DNA of 64,000 nucleotides from Planococcus lenghuensis (GCF_001999905.1 NZ_CP019640.1:1468001-1532000), one strand, 5' to 3'; positions 8,523 through 20,669 are shown, numbered from the stretch's first letter. The notes: generated by a model not told the origin, from the sequence alone. Program-made: numbers and translations.

Positions 8523-10355
8523 ATGATGAACAGAGAAGAACGACAGAAACGGCAGGAGAAAATCCGCAATTTCTCCATCATCGCCCATATAGATCACGGC
8601 AAATCGACACTTGCCGACCGGATTCTGGAGCAGACCAAAGCGCTGACGTCCCGGGAGATGAAAGCCCAGCTGCTCGACTCGATGGATTTGGAGCGGGAGC
8701 GCGGCATTACGATAAAACTCAATGCGGTTCAATTGAATTATACAGCGAAAGACGGAGAGACATACACGTTCCACTTGATCGACACGCCGGGTCACGTCGA
8801 CTTCACGTATGAAGTTTCCCGGAGCCTGGCGGCATGTGAAGGCGCCATTCTGGTAGTGGACGCCGCGCAGGGAATTGAAGCCCAAACGCTGGCGAACGTC
8901 TACCTGGCGCTTGATAATGACCTGGAAATCATGCCGGTCATCAATAAAATCGATTTGCCGGCAGCTGACCCTGAACGGGTGCGGCAGGAGATTGAAGATG
9001 TGATCGGACTGGATGCATCGGATGCGGTCCTGGCTTCCGCAAAATCAGGAATCGGCATTGAAGAGATCCTCGAACAGATCGTCGAAAAAATTCCGGCTCC
9101 GCAAGGCGATCCGGAAAAGCCGCTTAAAGCGCTCGTCTTTGATTCGATGTTCGATCCTTATCGGGGTGTGATTGCCTATATCCGGATCGTACAAGGGACG
9201 TTGCGGCCCGGTGACCGGATCAAGATGATGTCAAACGGCAAGGAATTCGATGTAGTTGAAGCGGGAGTCTTTACACCAAAGCCGACGCAGCGGGAAGAAC
9301 TGACCGTCGGTGATGTCGGGTTCCTGACAGCAGCCATCAAAAATGTCGGCGACACGAAAGTCGGCGATACGATCACGCTCGCCAATGACCCGGCTGAAGA
9401 AGCTCTGCCAGGTTACCGCCAGCTGAACCCGATGGTGTTCTGCGGGATGTATCCGATTGACGCGAACCGCTACAACGACATGCGGGATGCGCTGGAGAAA
9501 CTGCAGCTCAACGATGCGGCGCTCCAGTTTGAAGCGGAATCCTCCCAGGCGCTCGGTTTCGGCTACCGCTGCGGCTTCCTCGGTCTGCTCCACATGGAAA
9601 TCATCCAGGAGCGGATCGAACGGGAATTCAACATCGATCTCATCACGACGGCACCGAGCGTTATTTATCACGTCCATATGACGGATGGAGAAGTGCTGAC
9701 GGTCGATAACCCGTCGATGATGCCGGATCCGCAAAAAATCGATCATATTCAGGAACCGTATGTAAAAGCGACGATGATGGTGCCGAACGATTACGTCGGT
9801 CCCGTCATGGAATTATCCCAGGCGAAACGCGGCAATTTCATCAATATGGATTATATCGATACAACCCGTGTCGGCATCGTCTATGAAATTCCGCTGTCAG
9901 AAATCGTCTATGATTTCTTCGACCAGCTGAAGTCCAGCACGAAAGGCTATGCTTCGTTCGATTACGAAATGATCGGTTATAAGGAATCGAAGCTGGCGAA
10001 AATGGATATCTTGCTCAACGCCGAAAAAGTGGATGCCCTCAGTTTCATCGTCCACCGCGACTTCGCTTACGAACGCGGCAAATCGATCGTCGAAAAACTG
10101 AAGACGCTCATTCCGCGCCAGCAGTTCGAAGTGCCGATCCAGGCGGCGATCGGCAATAAAATCATTGCCCGTTCCACGATTTCTGCTATCCGCAAGAACG
10201 TGCTCGCCAAGTGTTATGGCGGTGACATTTCACGGAAACGGAAACTGCTGGACAAACAGAAAGAAGGCAAGAAACGCATGAAGCAAGTCGGCTCTGTGGA
10301 AGTGCCCCAAGAAGCGTTCATGGCCGTCCTGAAAATGGACGATACCTCAAAATAA
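8523..10355 (+). CDS. lepA: elongation factor 4 (LepA), translational GTPase
   Basis: Ribosome-dependent GTPase, 610 residues (family usual length about 600-612). G1 is 'AHIDHGKST' near residue 18, then 'RGITI' (G2), 'DTPGHVDF' (G3) and 'NKIDLP' (G4). Domain II follows, then the LepA-specific C-terminal region with '[20 protein letters not shown]'. It begins [20 protein letters not shown]. Its own promoter is upstream and a terminator follows. Confidence 0.98.
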   Translation: MMNREERQKRQEKIRNFSIIAHIDHGKSTLADRILEQTKALTSREMKAQLLDSMDLERERGITIKLNAVQLNYTAKDGETYTFHLIDTPGHVDFTYEVSRSLAACEGAILVVDAAQGIEAQTLANVYLALDNDLEIMPVINKIDLPAADPERVRQEIEDVIGLDASDAVLASAKSGIGIEEILEQIVEKIPAPQGDPEKPLKALVFDSMFDPYRGVIAYIRIVQGTLRPGDRIKMMSNGKEFDVVEAGVFTPKPTQREELTVGDVGFLTAAIKNVGDTKVGDTITLANDPAEEALPGYRQLNPMVFCGMYPIDANRYNDMRDALEKLQLNDAALQFEAESSQALGFGYRCGFLGLLHMEIIQERIEREFNIDLITTAPSVIYHVHMTDGEVLTVDNPSMMPDPQKIDHIQEPYVKATMMVPNDYVGPVMELSQAKRGNFINMDYIDTTRVGIVYEIPLSEIVYDFFDQLKSSTKGYASFDYEMIGYKESKLAKMDILLNAEKVDALSFIVHRDFAYERGKSIVEKLKTLIPRQQFEVPIQAAIGNKIIARSTISAIRKNVLAKCYGGDISRKRKLLDKQKEGKKRMKQVGSVEVPQEAFMAVLKMDDTSK

Positions 10356-10361
10356 ACCGGG

Positions 10362-10390
10362 AAGGAGGCTGGAATCTGAGCCTCCTTTTC
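10362..10390 (+). terminator. terminator after lepA
   Basis: Arms AAGGAGGCT (10362-10370) and AGCCTCCTT (10379-10387) with an 8-base loop and a short T-run; weak tail, so partial read-through into hemW is possible. Confidence 0.7.
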
Positions 10391-10410
10391 CATTGGAAAG
10401 AAGGATTTTT

Positions 10411-11553
10411 ATGGTGAAAGGATTATATGTCCACATCCCATTCTGCCACCAGATCTGTCATTATTGTGACTTCAATAAAGTGTTTTTCAAAGATCAGCCG
10501 GTTGATGGCTATATTGAAATGCTGGGGGAGGAACTCCGGCAGTGGAAGCAGCAGGGAGCACTCGATGTGCCGCTGGAGACGGTGTTTTTCGGCGGAGGAA
10601 CGCCGACTGCCCTTGAACCGGCGCAGCTTGAGCGGCTTCTGTTCCACATTCATGACAACACAATGCTTGCTGAAAATGTGGAATGGACATCGGAAGCGAA
10701 TCCGGATGAACTGACGCGCGACAAGATGGATGTGCTGTTTGCCGGCGGCGTTAATCGCCTGAGCATGGGCGTCCAATCATTTGACGAAGATCTATTGAAG
10801 CGGCTCGGCCGGACGCATCATAACCGTGATGTTGACCGGGCGATCCATGAAGCTCAGGCGGCGGGGTTCTCAAATATCAGCCTTGACCTGATGTATGGTC
10901 TGCCGGGGCAGTCGATGGCGCAGTGGAAACATACACTGAACCGCGCGTTCGCTTATGACTTGCCGCATTTCTCCGCGTATTCGCTCATCGTTGAACCGAA
11001 AACGGTGTTTTACAACCTGCTCATGAAAGGCAAATTGCAGACACCGGGTGAGGATCTTGAAGCGGATATGTATAAAGTGCTGATGGATGAAATGGCCGCT
11101 CACGGCCTCGAACAATATGAAATCAGCAATTTCGCGAAATCGGGATACCAGTCCCGGCACAACCTGCTGTATTGGAATAATGAAGAGTACATCGGAGCAG
11201 GAGCGGGAGCACACGGCTACGTGAACGGCGTCCGCTACTCGAATCACGGCCCGCTCAAGAAGTACATGACCCCGCTTGGTGAAGGCCGGCAGCCCGTGCT
11301 GAATGAAAACCGGGTCTCCCGGACGGAGAGCATGGAAGAGGAAATGTTCCTTGGCCTCCGGAAAAACGAAGGGGTGTCTGCTGAACGGTTTGAAAAGAAA
11401 TTCGGCACCCCGCTTGCCGATGTCTACGGCGATAAGCTGACGCTGCTGCAGGCGCAGGGCAGTCTGGAGCAGCGGGATGGCTTTATCCGGCTGACGGACC
11501 GCGGCCGATTCGTCGGCAATAACGTATTTGAACAATTCCTGATCGGAGATTGA
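10411..11553 (+). CDS. hemW: radical SAM heme chaperone HemW (coproporphyrinogen oxidase-like)
   Basis: 380 residues. The radical SAM cluster motif CxxxCxxC is 'CHQICHYC' near residue 12-19, followed by 'VFFGGGTPTAL' and 'SMGVQSFDEDLLKRLGR'. HemW proteins bind heme and insert it into haemoproteins; they lack true HemN activity although often annotated as such. ATG 10411 is chosen because GAAAGAAGGA lies just upstream; an alternative at 10393 has no site. It sits between lepA and hrcA as in Bacillus. Confidence 0.93.
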   Translation: MVKGLYVHIPFCHQICHYCDFNKVFFKDQPVDGYIEMLGEELRQWKQQGALDVPLETVFFGGGTPTALEPAQLERLLFHIHDNTMLAENVEWTSEANPDELTRDKMDVLFAGGVNRLSMGVQSFDEDLLKRLGRTHHNRDVDRAIHEAQAAGFSNISLDLMYGLPGQSMAQWKHTLNRAFAYDLPHFSAYSLIVEPKTVFYNLLMKGKLQTPGEDLEADMYKVLMDEMAAHGLEQYEISNFAKSGYQSRHNLLYWNNEEYIGAGAGAHGYVNGVRYSNHGPLKKYMTPLGEGRQPVLNENRVSRTESMEEEMFLGLRKNEGVSAERFEKKFGTPLADVYGDKLTLLQAQGSLEQRDGFIRLTDRGRFVGNNVFEQFLIGD

Positions 11554-11563
11554 ATCATTCCCA

Positions 11564-11592
11564 TTGACGGGCAAAATGAAATTTGGTAATTT
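11564..11592 (+). promoter_or_regulatory. sigma-A promoter of the hrcA heat-shock operon
   Basis: TTGACG at 11564-11569, 17-base spacer, TAATTT at 11587-11592. The CIRCE operator starts 11 bases downstream, so HrcA would block the transcription start region. Confidence 0.8.
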
Positions 11593-11602
11593 AAGTGTAG
11601 TA

Positions 11603-11629
11603 TTAGCACTCGATTGTGATGAGTGCTAA
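11603..11629 (+). promoter_or_regulatory. CIRCE operator (HrcA binding site)
   Basis: Perfect inverted repeat TTAGCACTC (11603-11611), 9-base spacer, GAGTGCTAA (11621-11629), identical to the CIRCE consensus. HrcA, kept active by GroE, represses through this site. Confidence 0.98.
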
Positions 11630-11643
11630 CAGAGGTGATGATC

Positions 11644-12678
11644 ATGTTAACTGAACGGCAGCTGCTCATCCTGAAAGTGATCATTGATGACTACATTGAT
11701 TCAGCGACGCCGGTGGGATCTCGCCATATTTCAAAAAATCCCGATATCGCCTACAGTCCTGCCACCGTCCGGAACGAGATGGCGGACCTGGAAGAGATGG
11801 GCTATATTGAAAAAACCCATACTTCATCCGGTCGTGTGCCGTCTGAAAAAGGATACCGGTACTATGTGGATCACATGCTGACGCCGCGTGCGCTTCCAAA
11901 ACAGGATACGCTTCAGCTTCGGTCAGTGTTTCGTGACCGGCTTACCGAAACCGAGGAAGTCATCCGGCGGTCAGCTATGATGCTGTCAGAACTGACGAAT
12001 TATACGTCGATTCTGCTCGGTCCGGATGTCCGCAAGCATACAGTGCGGAAATTCCAGATTGTGCCTTTGACGAACAGCACGGCTGTTGCGATTATCGTCA
12101 CGGATACCGGCCACGTTGAGAACCGGATCTTTCCGTTGCCTGAAGGCATCAATCCGGCGGATATTGAGAAAATGGTCAATATCCTGAACGATAAGCTGAC
12201 AGGTGTCCCGCTTCATGAGCTGCATATCCGGCTCGAAAAAGAAGCGGCTTCCATCCTTCGCCAGCACCTGGACCGTTACGGTGACCTTGTGTCGACGTTC
12301 CGGGAAACGCTCATCCATCCGCTGGAAGATAAAGTGTTTTACGGCGGCAAGCTCAATATATTGCGGCAGCCGGATTTCCATGATCTGCATAAGATCCGGA
12401 ATCTGATGGATGTCATTGATGAGGCGAATCACCTGCCGCTCATTCTGCCGGTTGGCAGTGAAGGGCTGCATGTGACGATCGGTTCGGAAAACGCACTGGC
12501 CGCTATGGAGGACTGCAGTGTGATTACAGCCTCCTACCGGGTCGGCGAGGAACAGACGGGGCTGATTGCGATTGTCGGTCCGAAACGAATGGATTACAAG
12601 CGGGTTGTGACGCTGCTTGATACGCTGAGCGGCGACCTGACAAGAGAACTGACCCGCATCATTCGCGGTGGAGCTTAA
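11644..12678 (+). CDS. hrcA: heat-inducible transcription repressor HrcA
   Basis: 344 residues. An N-terminal winged helix ('LTERQLLILKVIIDDYIDSA', then 'YSPATVRNEMADLEEMGYI') is followed by the GAF-like and dimerization domains. It represses its own operon through the CIRCE site just upstream. ATG 11644 is chosen: GAGGTGAT (11632-11639) precedes it and it matches family N-termini; a longer frame from TTG 11623 would begin inside the CIRCE element. First gene of hrcA-grpE-dnaK. Confidence 0.97.
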   Translation: MLTERQLLILKVIIDDYIDSATPVGSRHISKNPDIAYSPATVRNEMADLEEMGYIEKTHTSSGRVPSEKGYRYYVDHMLTPRALPKQDTLQLRSVFRDRLTETEEVIRRSAMMLSELTNYTSILLGPDVRKHTVRKFQIVPLTNSTAVAIIVTDTGHVENRIFPLPEGINPADIEKMVNILNDKLTGVPLHELHIRLEKEAASILRQHLDRYGDLVSTFRETLIHPLEDKVFYGGKLNILRQPDFHDLHKIRNLMDVIDEANHLPLILPVGSEGLHVTIGSENALAAMEDCSVITASYRVGEEQTGLIAIVGPKRMDYKRVVTLLDTLSGDLTRELTRIIRGGA

Positions 12679-12693
12679 AGGAGGAGTTATTTG

Positions 12694-13293
12694 ATGGCTG
12701 AACAGACAAATCAGCAGAATGAAAAAGAACAAAAACCAGCTGATACAGAAACAGCGACAGAGCAGGAAACAGCAAACACTGAAACTCCGGAACCGGAAAC
12801 GGAAGAAGTTTCTGGAGTGCAGGCTGAAGACGCCGGCGATTTGCAGTCCGAAGTTGACCGGCTGCAGGAAGAAGTTGAAAACGAACAGAATAAGTACCTG
12901 CGTCTTCTGGCGGACTATGAGAATTTCAAGCGCCGCTCAGTAAAAGACCGGGAAGAAGCGGAGAAGTTCCGCTCAAAAGCGTTATTGTCCGACCTGCTGC
13001 CGGTGCTCGATAATTTTGAACGGGCACTTGCTGCTGAAACGGAAAATGAAAACAATAAATCTCTCCTGAAAGGTGTCCGCATGGTTTACAATACACTGCT
13101 TGAAGCAGTGAAGCGGGAAGGCCTTGAAGAAGTGAAATCGGTCGGTGAGCCGTTCGATCCGAACGTTCACCAGGCGGTCATGCAGGAAAAAGACGATTCA
13201 CAGGAACCGGGCATTGTCCTTCAGGAATTCCAGAAAGGCTATATATTAAAGGGCCGCGTACTGCGTCCGGCAATGGTTAAAGTGAACGAATAA
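12694..13293 (+). CDS. grpE: nucleotide exchange factor GrpE
   Basis: 199 residues. The N-terminal third is a glutamate-rich disordered tail. A long coiled coil follows ('VDRLQEEVENEQNKYLRLLA' onward), then the beta-wing domain with 'VGEPFDPNVHQAVMQE' and 'GYILKGRVLRPAMVKV'. It releases ADP from DnaK. AAAGGAGGAG (12677-12686) favours ATG 12694 over the TTG one codon upstream. 15 bases after hrcA. Confidence 0.97.
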   Translation: MAEQTNQQNEKEQKPADTETATEQETANTETPEPETEEVSGVQAEDAGDLQSEVDRLQEEVENEQNKYLRLLADYENFKRRSVKDREEAEKFRSKALLSDLLPVLDNFERALAAETENENNKSLLKGVRMVYNTLLEAVKREGLEEVKSVGEPFDPNVHQAVMQEKDDSQEPGIVLQEFQKGYILKGRVLRPAMVKVNE

Positions 13294-13300
13294 TCGGTAA

Positions 13301-15148
<1,848 letters not shown>

Positions 15149-15164
15149 GCAGTAGAGGAAAAGT

Positions 15165-15193
15165 CAAAGCGGAAGATGGCGCTTTGGCTTTTT
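15165..15193 (+). terminator. terminator after dnaK
   Basis: Arms CAAAGCG (15165-15171) and CGCTTTG (15180-15186), loop of 8, then GCTTTTTC. Confidence 0.7.
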
Positions 15194-15196
15194 CAC

Positions 15197-15320
15197 TGTC
15201 CAAGCTCCAGCGCCCAGCCCCTCGAGGTCGCTTCGATCCCGCCTGCGATGGCTAAGACGGCCATCACCTGCGGACCCTCCAGCGCTTGTCGGGGCTGAAC
15301 AGGGCGCTTGTGCTTTTCTT
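15197..15320. repeat. palindromic interspersed repeat between dnaK and dnaJ
   Basis: About 124 bases, GC-rich and non-coding. The left part CAAGCTCCAGCGCCCAGCCC and the right part GGGGCTGAACAGGGCGCTTG are imperfect inverted copies (AGCGCCC..AGCCCC pairs with GGGGCT..GGGCGCT); 'CCTGCGATGG' and 'CCATCACCTGCGG' form an inner part. I recognise this 'CCAGCGC...CTTGTCGGGGCTGA' pattern as an interspersed repeat of Bacillaceae/Planococcaceae genomes; copy number here cannot be checked. It separates dnaJ from its usual operon. Confidence 0.7.
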
Positions 15321-15328
15321 ATTGTCTT

Positions 15329-15357
15329 TTGCAACTGTAATTTTTTCCGTGTACAAT
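15329..15357 (+). promoter_or_regulatory. sigma-A promoter of dnaJ
   Basis: TTGCAA at 15329-15334, 17-base spacer, TACAAT at 15352-15357; ATG follows at 15388. No CIRCE site is near it, so dnaJ-prmA-rsmE-mtaB may escape HrcA control in part. Confidence 0.7.
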
Positions 15358-15387
15358 AGCTAATGATTGAAGGCAGGAGTGTGACTT

Positions 15388-16509
15388 ATGGAGAAAAGAG
15401 ATTATTATGAAGTGCTGGGTGTGTCCAAGGATGCATCGAAAGAAGAATTGAAAAAGGCTTACCGGAAGCTGTCAAAGCAGTATCACCCGGATATCAATAA
15501 AGAAGCGGATGCTGCAGATAAATTCAAGGAAATCAAAGACGCTTATGAGACGCTGAGTGATGATCAAAAGCGTGCGCATTATGATCAGTTCGGCCATACA
15601 GACCCGAATCAGGGCTTTGGCGGGGGCGGATTCGGCGGCGCCGAAGGCTTTGGTTTCGAAGACATCTTCAGTACATTTTTCGGCGGCGGCGCCCGGAGAC
15701 GGGATCCGAATGCACCGCGTAAAGGCGAAGACTTGCAATATGTCATGGATATCGATTTCATGGATGCCGTGTTCGGCAAAGATGAAGAGATTGAGATCCC
15801 GAAAGAAGAAACGTGTGAAACCTGTGACGGTTCCGGTGCCAAACCGGGAACGAAACCGCAGCGCTGTCCGCATTGTGAAGGCACCGGCCAGATGAATGTG
15901 ACGCAGGACACTGCTTTCGGCCGGATTGTAAACCGGCGGGTGTGCCATTATTGTGAAGGCACCGGCCAAATCATCAAGGAAAAATGCCCGACTTGCCACG
16001 GCGACGGCCGGGTCGTTAAATATAAAACGATCAAAGTTGTCATTCCGGCAGGCGTGGAAGATGGCCAGCAGCTCCGCGTAACCGGACAGGGCGGCCCCGG
16101 TATCAATGGAGGCCCTGCAGGCGATCTGTATGTCGTATTCCGCGTGAAAGCGCACGATAAGTTCAAACGGGACGGCGATGACATTTATTTGGAACTCCCG
16201 ATCACATTCCCGCAGGCAGCACTCGGAGATGAAGTGGAAGTTCCCACAGTCAGCGGAAAAGTGAAACTGAAAATTCCAGCCGGCACACAAAGCGGTGCCC
16301 GATTCCGTCTTAAAGGCAAAGGCGTGAAAAATGTCCACGGCTATGGCATCGGGGATCAGCATATCATCGTAAAAGTCAAAACACCGACAAAGCTTAGCGA
16401 TAAACAACGGCAGCTGCTCCGTGAGTTCGCGGAGATCAGCGGAGACATTCCGGAAGAACAGGGAAGTTCATTATTCGCGAAAATCCGCCGGACGATTAAA
16501 GGTGAATAA
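15388..16509 (+). CDS. dnaJ: molecular chaperone DnaJ (Hsp40)
   Basis: 373 residues, type I DnaJ. J domain at 1-70 with H33-P34-D35. A Gly/Phe-rich linker follows ('[17 protein letters not shown]'), then four CxxCxGxG zinc repeats ([32 protein letters not shown], about residues 147-208) and the C-terminal client-binding domains. It stimulates the DnaK ATPase. It has its own promoter and is followed 9 bases later by prmA. Confidence 0.98.
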   Translation: MEKRDYYEVLGVSKDASKEELKKAYRKLSKQYHPDINKEADAADKFKEIKDAYETLSDDQKRAHYDQFGHTDPNQGFGGGGFGGAEGFGFEDIFSTFFGGGARRRDPNAPRKGEDLQYVMDIDFMDAVFGKDEEIEIPKEETCETCDGSGAKPGTKPQRCPHCEGTGQMNVTQDTAFGRIVNRRVCHYCEGTGQIIKEKCPTCHGDGRVVKYKTIKVVIPAGVEDGQQLRVTGQGGPGINGGPAGDLYVVFRVKAHDKFKRDGDDIYLELPITFPQAALGDEVEVPTVSGKVKLKIPAGTQSGARFRLKGKGVKNVHGYGIGDQHIIVKVKTPTKLSDKQRQLLREFAEISGDIPEEQGSSLFAKIRRTIKGE

Positions 16510-16518
16510 AGGAGCGGA

Positions 16519-17466
16519 ATGCCAGTGAAATGGTCAGAACTGTCCATTCATACAACCAATGAAGCAGTGGAGCCGATTTCGAATATTTTGCATGAAGCCG
16601 GTGCCAGCGGAGTTGTCATCGAGGATTCAGAAGAATTGACACGGGAGCATCCGGACCGCTTCGGGGAGATCTATGCCTTGGATCCGGATGAATTCCCGCA
16701 GGAAGGGGTCATCGTCAAAGCTTATTTGCCGGTGACAAGTTTTATCGCGGAAACAATTGAAGGAATCCGGCAGGCCGTCCATCAATTGACGGCATTTGAT
16801 ATCAATACCGGCCGGGCGGAGATCACAGTGAGTGAAGTGCACGAAGAGCAATGGGCGACAGCCTGGAAGAAATATTACCATCCGGTAAAGATTTCCCAGC
16901 GGTTTACGATCGTACCGACATGGGAAGAGTACACACCTGTTGCAAGCGACGAGCTGATCATCGAACTTGATCCCGGCATGGCGTTTGGCACCGGCACACA
17001 TCCGACCACGGTGATGTGTCTGCAGGCGCTTGAGAAAACAGTGAACCCGGGAAATCAGGTCATCGATGTTGGAACCGGGTCCGGTGTGCTGGCAGTCGGC
17101 GCAGCTTTACTGGGTGCAGCACATGTCCATGCACTCGATTTGGATGAAGTCGCAGTGACTGCTGCCCGGGAAAACGTGAAGCTGAACAATACGCACGACC
17201 GGGTGAATGTGGTGCATGGCAATCTGCTGGATACGATTGAGGCGCCAGGAGATGTCGTCATTGCGAACATCCTGGCGGAAGTAATCATCTCGTTCACAGA
17301 CGATGCCCTAACTGCAGTGAAACCGGGGGGATATTATGTGACTTCAGGCATTATCGGCGCTAAAAAAGAGGATGTGAAACAAGCCCTCATCGCTTCAGGC
17401 TTCGTCATTGACGAAGTGATGATGATGGAGGACTGGGTCACGATCATTTCAAAAAAACCGCTTTAA
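16519..17466 (+). CDS. prmA: ribosomal protein L11 methyltransferase
   Basis: 315 residues. Trimethylates uL11. '[15 protein letters not shown]' near residue 150 and the SAM motif '[20 protein letters not shown]' near 180, then '[10 protein letters not shown]' (NxxA-type catalytic-region motif). AAAGGAGCGG lies before ATG 16519. Co-directional with dnaJ and rsmE, as in Bacillus. Confidence 0.97.
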   Translation: MPVKWSELSIHTTNEAVEPISNILHEAGASGVVIEDSEELTREHPDRFGEIYALDPDEFPQEGVIVKAYLPVTSFIAETIEGIRQAVHQLTAFDINTGRAEITVSEVHEEQWATAWKKYYHPVKISQRFTIVPTWEEYTPVASDELIIELDPGMAFGTGTHPTTVMCLQALEKTVNPGNQVIDVGTGSGVLAVGAALLGAAHVHALDLDEVAVTAARENVKLNNTHDRVNVVHGNLLDTIEAPGDVVIANILAEVIISFTDDALTAVKPGGYYVTSGIIGAKKEDVKQALIASGFVIDEVMMMEDWVTIISKKPL

Positions 17467-17479
17467 CAGGAGGCAGCTG

Positions 17480-18217
17480 ATGCAGCGATATTTTGTGGAA
17501 GGGCCTGTGCCGGCAAACGGAGAAGTCCAGCTGTCAGGAGACGATGCACGCCATATCACCAAAGTGATGCGCGGTGCACCCGGGGACAGGATTATCATCG
17601 TGATGGAAGAAAAGGCCTACGAGGCAGCGGTGGAATCTGTTTCCCCGGAAGTGACAGCTATACTGCAGACAGAAATAACCGCTCAAGTAGAGCTCCCGGT
17701 AAAAGTGACCATTGCCTGCGGTCTGCCGAAGGGCGATAAGCTGGAGCTGATTACGCAGAAAGCGACAGAACTTGGAATGCATGCGCTGCTGCCGATTGAA
17801 GCGGAGCGCTCCATTGTGAAATGGGACGCGTCGAAAGCGGAAAAAAAGACCGGCCGGCTTCGGAAAATCGCGAAAGAAGCGGCGGAACAGTCCCACCGGA
17901 CGCATGTTCCGCACATACATACACCTTGTTCATTCCAGGCGCTTCTGGAGCATATTCCATCATTTGATGCCGTGATTGTCGCATACGAAGATGAAGCCCG
18001 GAGTTCAGACCGGACGCGGTTTGCCGATACAGTGAAAAGATTGTATGATAAAGACTCCATCCTGATGGTTTTTGGACCGGAAGGCGGATTTTCAGAAGCG
18101 GAAGTCAGCAGACTGCGGAGTGCCGGAGCGCTGTTCACATCACTCGGCCCGCGAATCTTGCGAGCGGAAACTGCGCCGCTTTATGCACTGTCCGCATTTT
18201 CCTATGAATATGAATGA
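17480..18217 (+). CDS. rsmE: 16S rRNA (uracil(1498)-N(3))-methyltransferase
   Basis: 245 residues, SPOUT-class enzyme. An N-terminal PUA-like part ('GEVQLSGDDARHITKVMR') is followed by a knotted SAM-binding domain with 'TELGMHALLPIEAERSIVK', 'EQSHRTHVP' and 'MVFGPEGGFSEAEV' near the C-terminus. AACAGGAGGC precedes ATG 17480. The stop region overlaps the small spacing before mtaB. Confidence 0.96.
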   Translation: MQRYFVEGPVPANGEVQLSGDDARHITKVMRGAPGDRIIIVMEEKAYEAAVESVSPEVTAILQTEITAQVELPVKVTIACGLPKGDKLELITQKATELGMHALLPIEAERSIVKWDASKAEKKTGRLRKIAKEAAEQSHRTHVPHIHTPCSFQALLEHIPSFDAVIVAYEDEARSSDRTRFADTVKRLYDKDSILMVFGPEGGFSEAEVSRLRSAGALFTSLGPRILRAETAPLYALSAFSYEYE

Positions 18218-18231
18218 AAGAGGTGACCCGC

Positions 18232-19566
18232 ATGCCAACAGTGGCATTCCATACGCTCGGTTGCAAGGTCAATCATTATGAGACGGAAGCAATCTGGCAG
18301 CTGTTCAAGGAAGAGGGTTATGAACGGTCAGATTTTGAACACCGTTCAGATGTTTATGTCATCAATACATGTACAGTTACAAATACAGGCGATAAGAAAA
18401 GCCGGCAGGTGATCCGGCGTGCCATCCGGAAAAACCCGGATGCTGTCATTTGCGTGACCGGCTGCTACGCCCAGACTTCACCGGCCGAAATCATGGCCAT
18501 TCCAGGTGTCGACATCGTCGTCGGCACGCAGGACCGCCGCAAAATGCTTGGATACATCGAACAGTACAAAAACGAACGCCAGCCGATCAACGGTGTTGGC
18601 AATATCATGAAAAACCGGGTCTACGAGGAACTCGATGTGCCGGCGTTTACCGACCGGACCCGGGCATCTTTGAAAATCCAGGAAGGCTGCAATAATTTCT
18701 GCACCTTCTGTATCATTCCGTGGGCCCGCGGTCTTATGCGTTCCCGGGATCCACAGGAAGTCGTTCGGCAGGCGCAGCAACTCGTGGAGGCCGGATATCT
18801 GGAAATTGTCCTGACCGGCATCCACACAGGCGGTTATGGGGAAGATTTGAAAGATTATAACCTGGCCCAGCTGATCCGTGATATTGAATCGAATGTGACA
18901 GGTCTGAAGCGCCTTCGAATTTCGTCCATTGAAGCGAGCCAGTTAACGGATGAAGTGATCGACGTGCTCCGTGATTCCAACATCGTTGTCCGTCACTTGC
19001 ATATCCCGATCCAGTCCGGTTCTGATACCGTGCTGAAACGGATGCGCAGAAAATACACGATGGAATTCTTCGCTGACCGACTGAACCGGTTGCGTGAAGC
19101 GTTGCCGGATCTTGCCATCACCTCCGATGTCATCGTCGGATTCCCGGGCGAGACGGAAGAAGAATTCATGGATACGTATAATTTCATTCGCGACCACCGT
19201 TTCTCGGAACTGCATGTTTTCCCATATTCCAAGCGCACAGGCACACCGGCCGCCCGCATGGAGGATCAGGTGGATGAAGAAGTGAAAAACGAACGTGTCC
19301 ACCGCCTGATCGGGCTGAACGATCAGCTGGCAAAGGAATATGCATCCCGTTTTGAAGAAGAAGTGCTGGAAATCATTCCGGAAGAAGTCTTCAAGGAAGA
19401 CGCAGACGGCGGCCGACTCGTCGGCTATACGGACAATTACTTGAAAGTGGTTGTGCCGGGTGACGAGTCACTCATCGGGAAGATCGTTAAAGTGAAAATC
19501 ACAAAAGCCGGCTATCCATACAATGAAGGGCAGTTCGTCCGGGTGATGGAAAAACTGAGTGTTTAA
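18232..19566 (+). CDS. mtaB: tRNA t6A37 C2-methylthiotransferase MtaB
   Basis: 444 residues. Makes ms2t6A37 in tRNA. N-terminal UPF0004 domain starts 'TVAFHTLGCKVNHYETEAIW'; the radical SAM CxxxCxxC is in 'EGCNNFCTFCIIPWARG' near residue 150; a TRAM domain forms the C-terminus. ATG 18232 follows AAAGAGGTGA with good spacing; the ATG at 18214 would overlap rsmE and adds non-family residues. No T-run terminator is obvious just after the stop. Confidence 0.95.
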   Translation: MPTVAFHTLGCKVNHYETEAIWQLFKEEGYERSDFEHRSDVYVINTCTVTNTGDKKSRQVIRRAIRKNPDAVICVTGCYAQTSPAEIMAIPGVDIVVGTQDRRKMLGYIEQYKNERQPINGVGNIMKNRVYEELDVPAFTDRTRASLKIQEGCNNFCTFCIIPWARGLMRSRDPQEVVRQAQQLVEAGYLEIVLTGIHTGGYGEDLKDYNLAQLIRDIESNVTGLKRLRISSIEASQLTDEVIDVLRDSNIVVRHLHIPIQSGSDTVLKRMRRKYTMEFFADRLNRLREALPDLAITSDVIVGFPGETEEEFMDTYNFIRDHRFSELHVFPYSKRTGTPAARMEDQVDEEVKNERVHRLIGLNDQLAKEYASRFEEEVLEIIPEEVFKEDADGGRLVGYTDNYLKVVVPGDESLIGKIVKVKITKAGYPYNEGQFVRVMEKLSV

Positions 19567-19635
19567 TTCATAAAAATTGAACTATATATCTTGAACTAAA
19601 GATTCACCACTCGACCGGACGGCATAAAAGGCAAA

Positions 19636-19830
19636 AATGTGAGACGCCTGCGACCAGCTCGGCAAAGGAATTGCCATAGCTGTTTGCGGCGAGTAATCGC
19701 AGGAGCAGTAAGACAGGACAAGCCCCCGCATGCTGGCAGAGGAGGCTTGTCTGTTCGTCTGCGGCAAGCGAGCATTGATGCCGCAAGTGCTGTTGATCAA
19801 AAGTGCTGTTTCTTTAATTTGACTTATACT
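19636..19830 (+). repeat. interspersed repeat, copy A (CGCAGGAGCA family)
   Basis: Non-coding region holding GAGACGCCTGCGA, TTTGCGGCGAG, CGCAGGAGCA and GCAAGCGAGCATTGATGCC modules, ending in a tail 'GCTGTTTCTTTAATTTGACT'. The 3' half closely matches 50905-50975 and the modules recur, inverted, at 29706-29930. An inner hairpin pairs ACAAGCC (around 19718) with GGCTTGT (around 19745). Short open frames here are artefacts. The rest of the 19567-19986 gap shows no gene. Confidence 0.65.
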
Positions 19831-19986
19831 ACATTCTTCTTTTGTGATGAAGCGCGTAGCAGTGACAAGGAATGGTTTTTATCCTCTTTGAGCGATGGAA
19901 GCATCTTATAGGGATTCCTTTCTTCAATTCAATCAATAACGATTAATTTAGTGTGAATATAAGACAACCGATGGAGGTTTTTGGAT

Positions 19987-20655
19987 ATGTCAACTATTGC
20001 ATCAGCAATCGATCATACGCTTCTGAAGCCGGAAGCGACGAAAGAACAGATTGACCAGCTTTGTGCGGAAGCGAAAGAATACACATTCGCTTCGGTCTGT
20101 GTAAATCCCGGCTGGGTGGAGACCGCCTATGCACATTTGAAGGATACACCTGTAAAAGTGTGCACGGTTATCGGTTTTCCGCTCGGCGCTACCACAACTG
20201 AAACAAAAGCCTTTGAAACAAAAGATGCCATTGAAAAAGGTGCCACTGAAGTCGATATGGTTATCAACGTCGGTGCATTGAAAGACGGAGATACCGCCCG
20301 TGTTCAGAAGGATATCGAAGCGGTCGTCAATGCTGCATCCGGAAAAGCGTTGGTGAAAGTGATCATTGAAACAGCGCTGCTGACGGACGAGGAAAAACGC
20401 ACAGCGTCGCAACTGGCCAAAGCAGCAGGGGCGGATTTCGTGAAAACTTCCACCGGCTTTTCCACCGGCGGAGCGACAGTTGAAGACATCCGACTGATGC
20501 GTGAAACTGTGGGTCCGGAGGTGGGTGTGAAGGCTTCCGGTGGTGTCCGGAGCCCTGAGGACGTGCAGAAAATGATGGAAGCAGGGGCGACGCGGATCGG
20601 TGCAAGTTCAGGCGTTGCAATTGTCCAGGGATATTCAAGTGATTCTGCATATTAA
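19987..20655 (+). CDS. deoC: deoxyribose-phosphate aldolase
   Basis: 222 residues. Splits 2-deoxyribose-5-phosphate into glyceraldehyde-3-phosphate and acetaldehyde. '[12 protein letters not shown]' is at the N-terminus; the Schiff-base lysine lies in '[15 protein letters not shown]' near residue 150, and '[13 protein letters not shown]' follows. Start ATG 19987, with GGAGG at 19973-19977. It is placed alone between mtaB and rpsU, without other deo genes nearby. Confidence 0.96.
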   Translation: MSTIASAIDHTLLKPEATKEQIDQLCAEAKEYTFASVCVNPGWVETAYAHLKDTPVKVCTVIGFPLGATTTETKAFETKDAIEKGATEVDMVINVGALKDGDTARVQKDIEAVVNAASGKALVKVIIETALLTDEEKRTASQLAKAAGADFVKTSTGFSTGGATVEDIRLMRETVGPEVGVKASGGVRSPEDVQKMMEAGATRIGASSGVAIVQGYSSDSAY

Positions 20656-20669
20656 GCGCAGTTTTCTAG

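Noticed and set aside
19639-19911. A 90-codon frame between mtaB and deoC, and a minus-strand frame opposite it.
   Set aside because: They come from the GC-rich interspersed repeat; no ribosome site and no family-like sequence.
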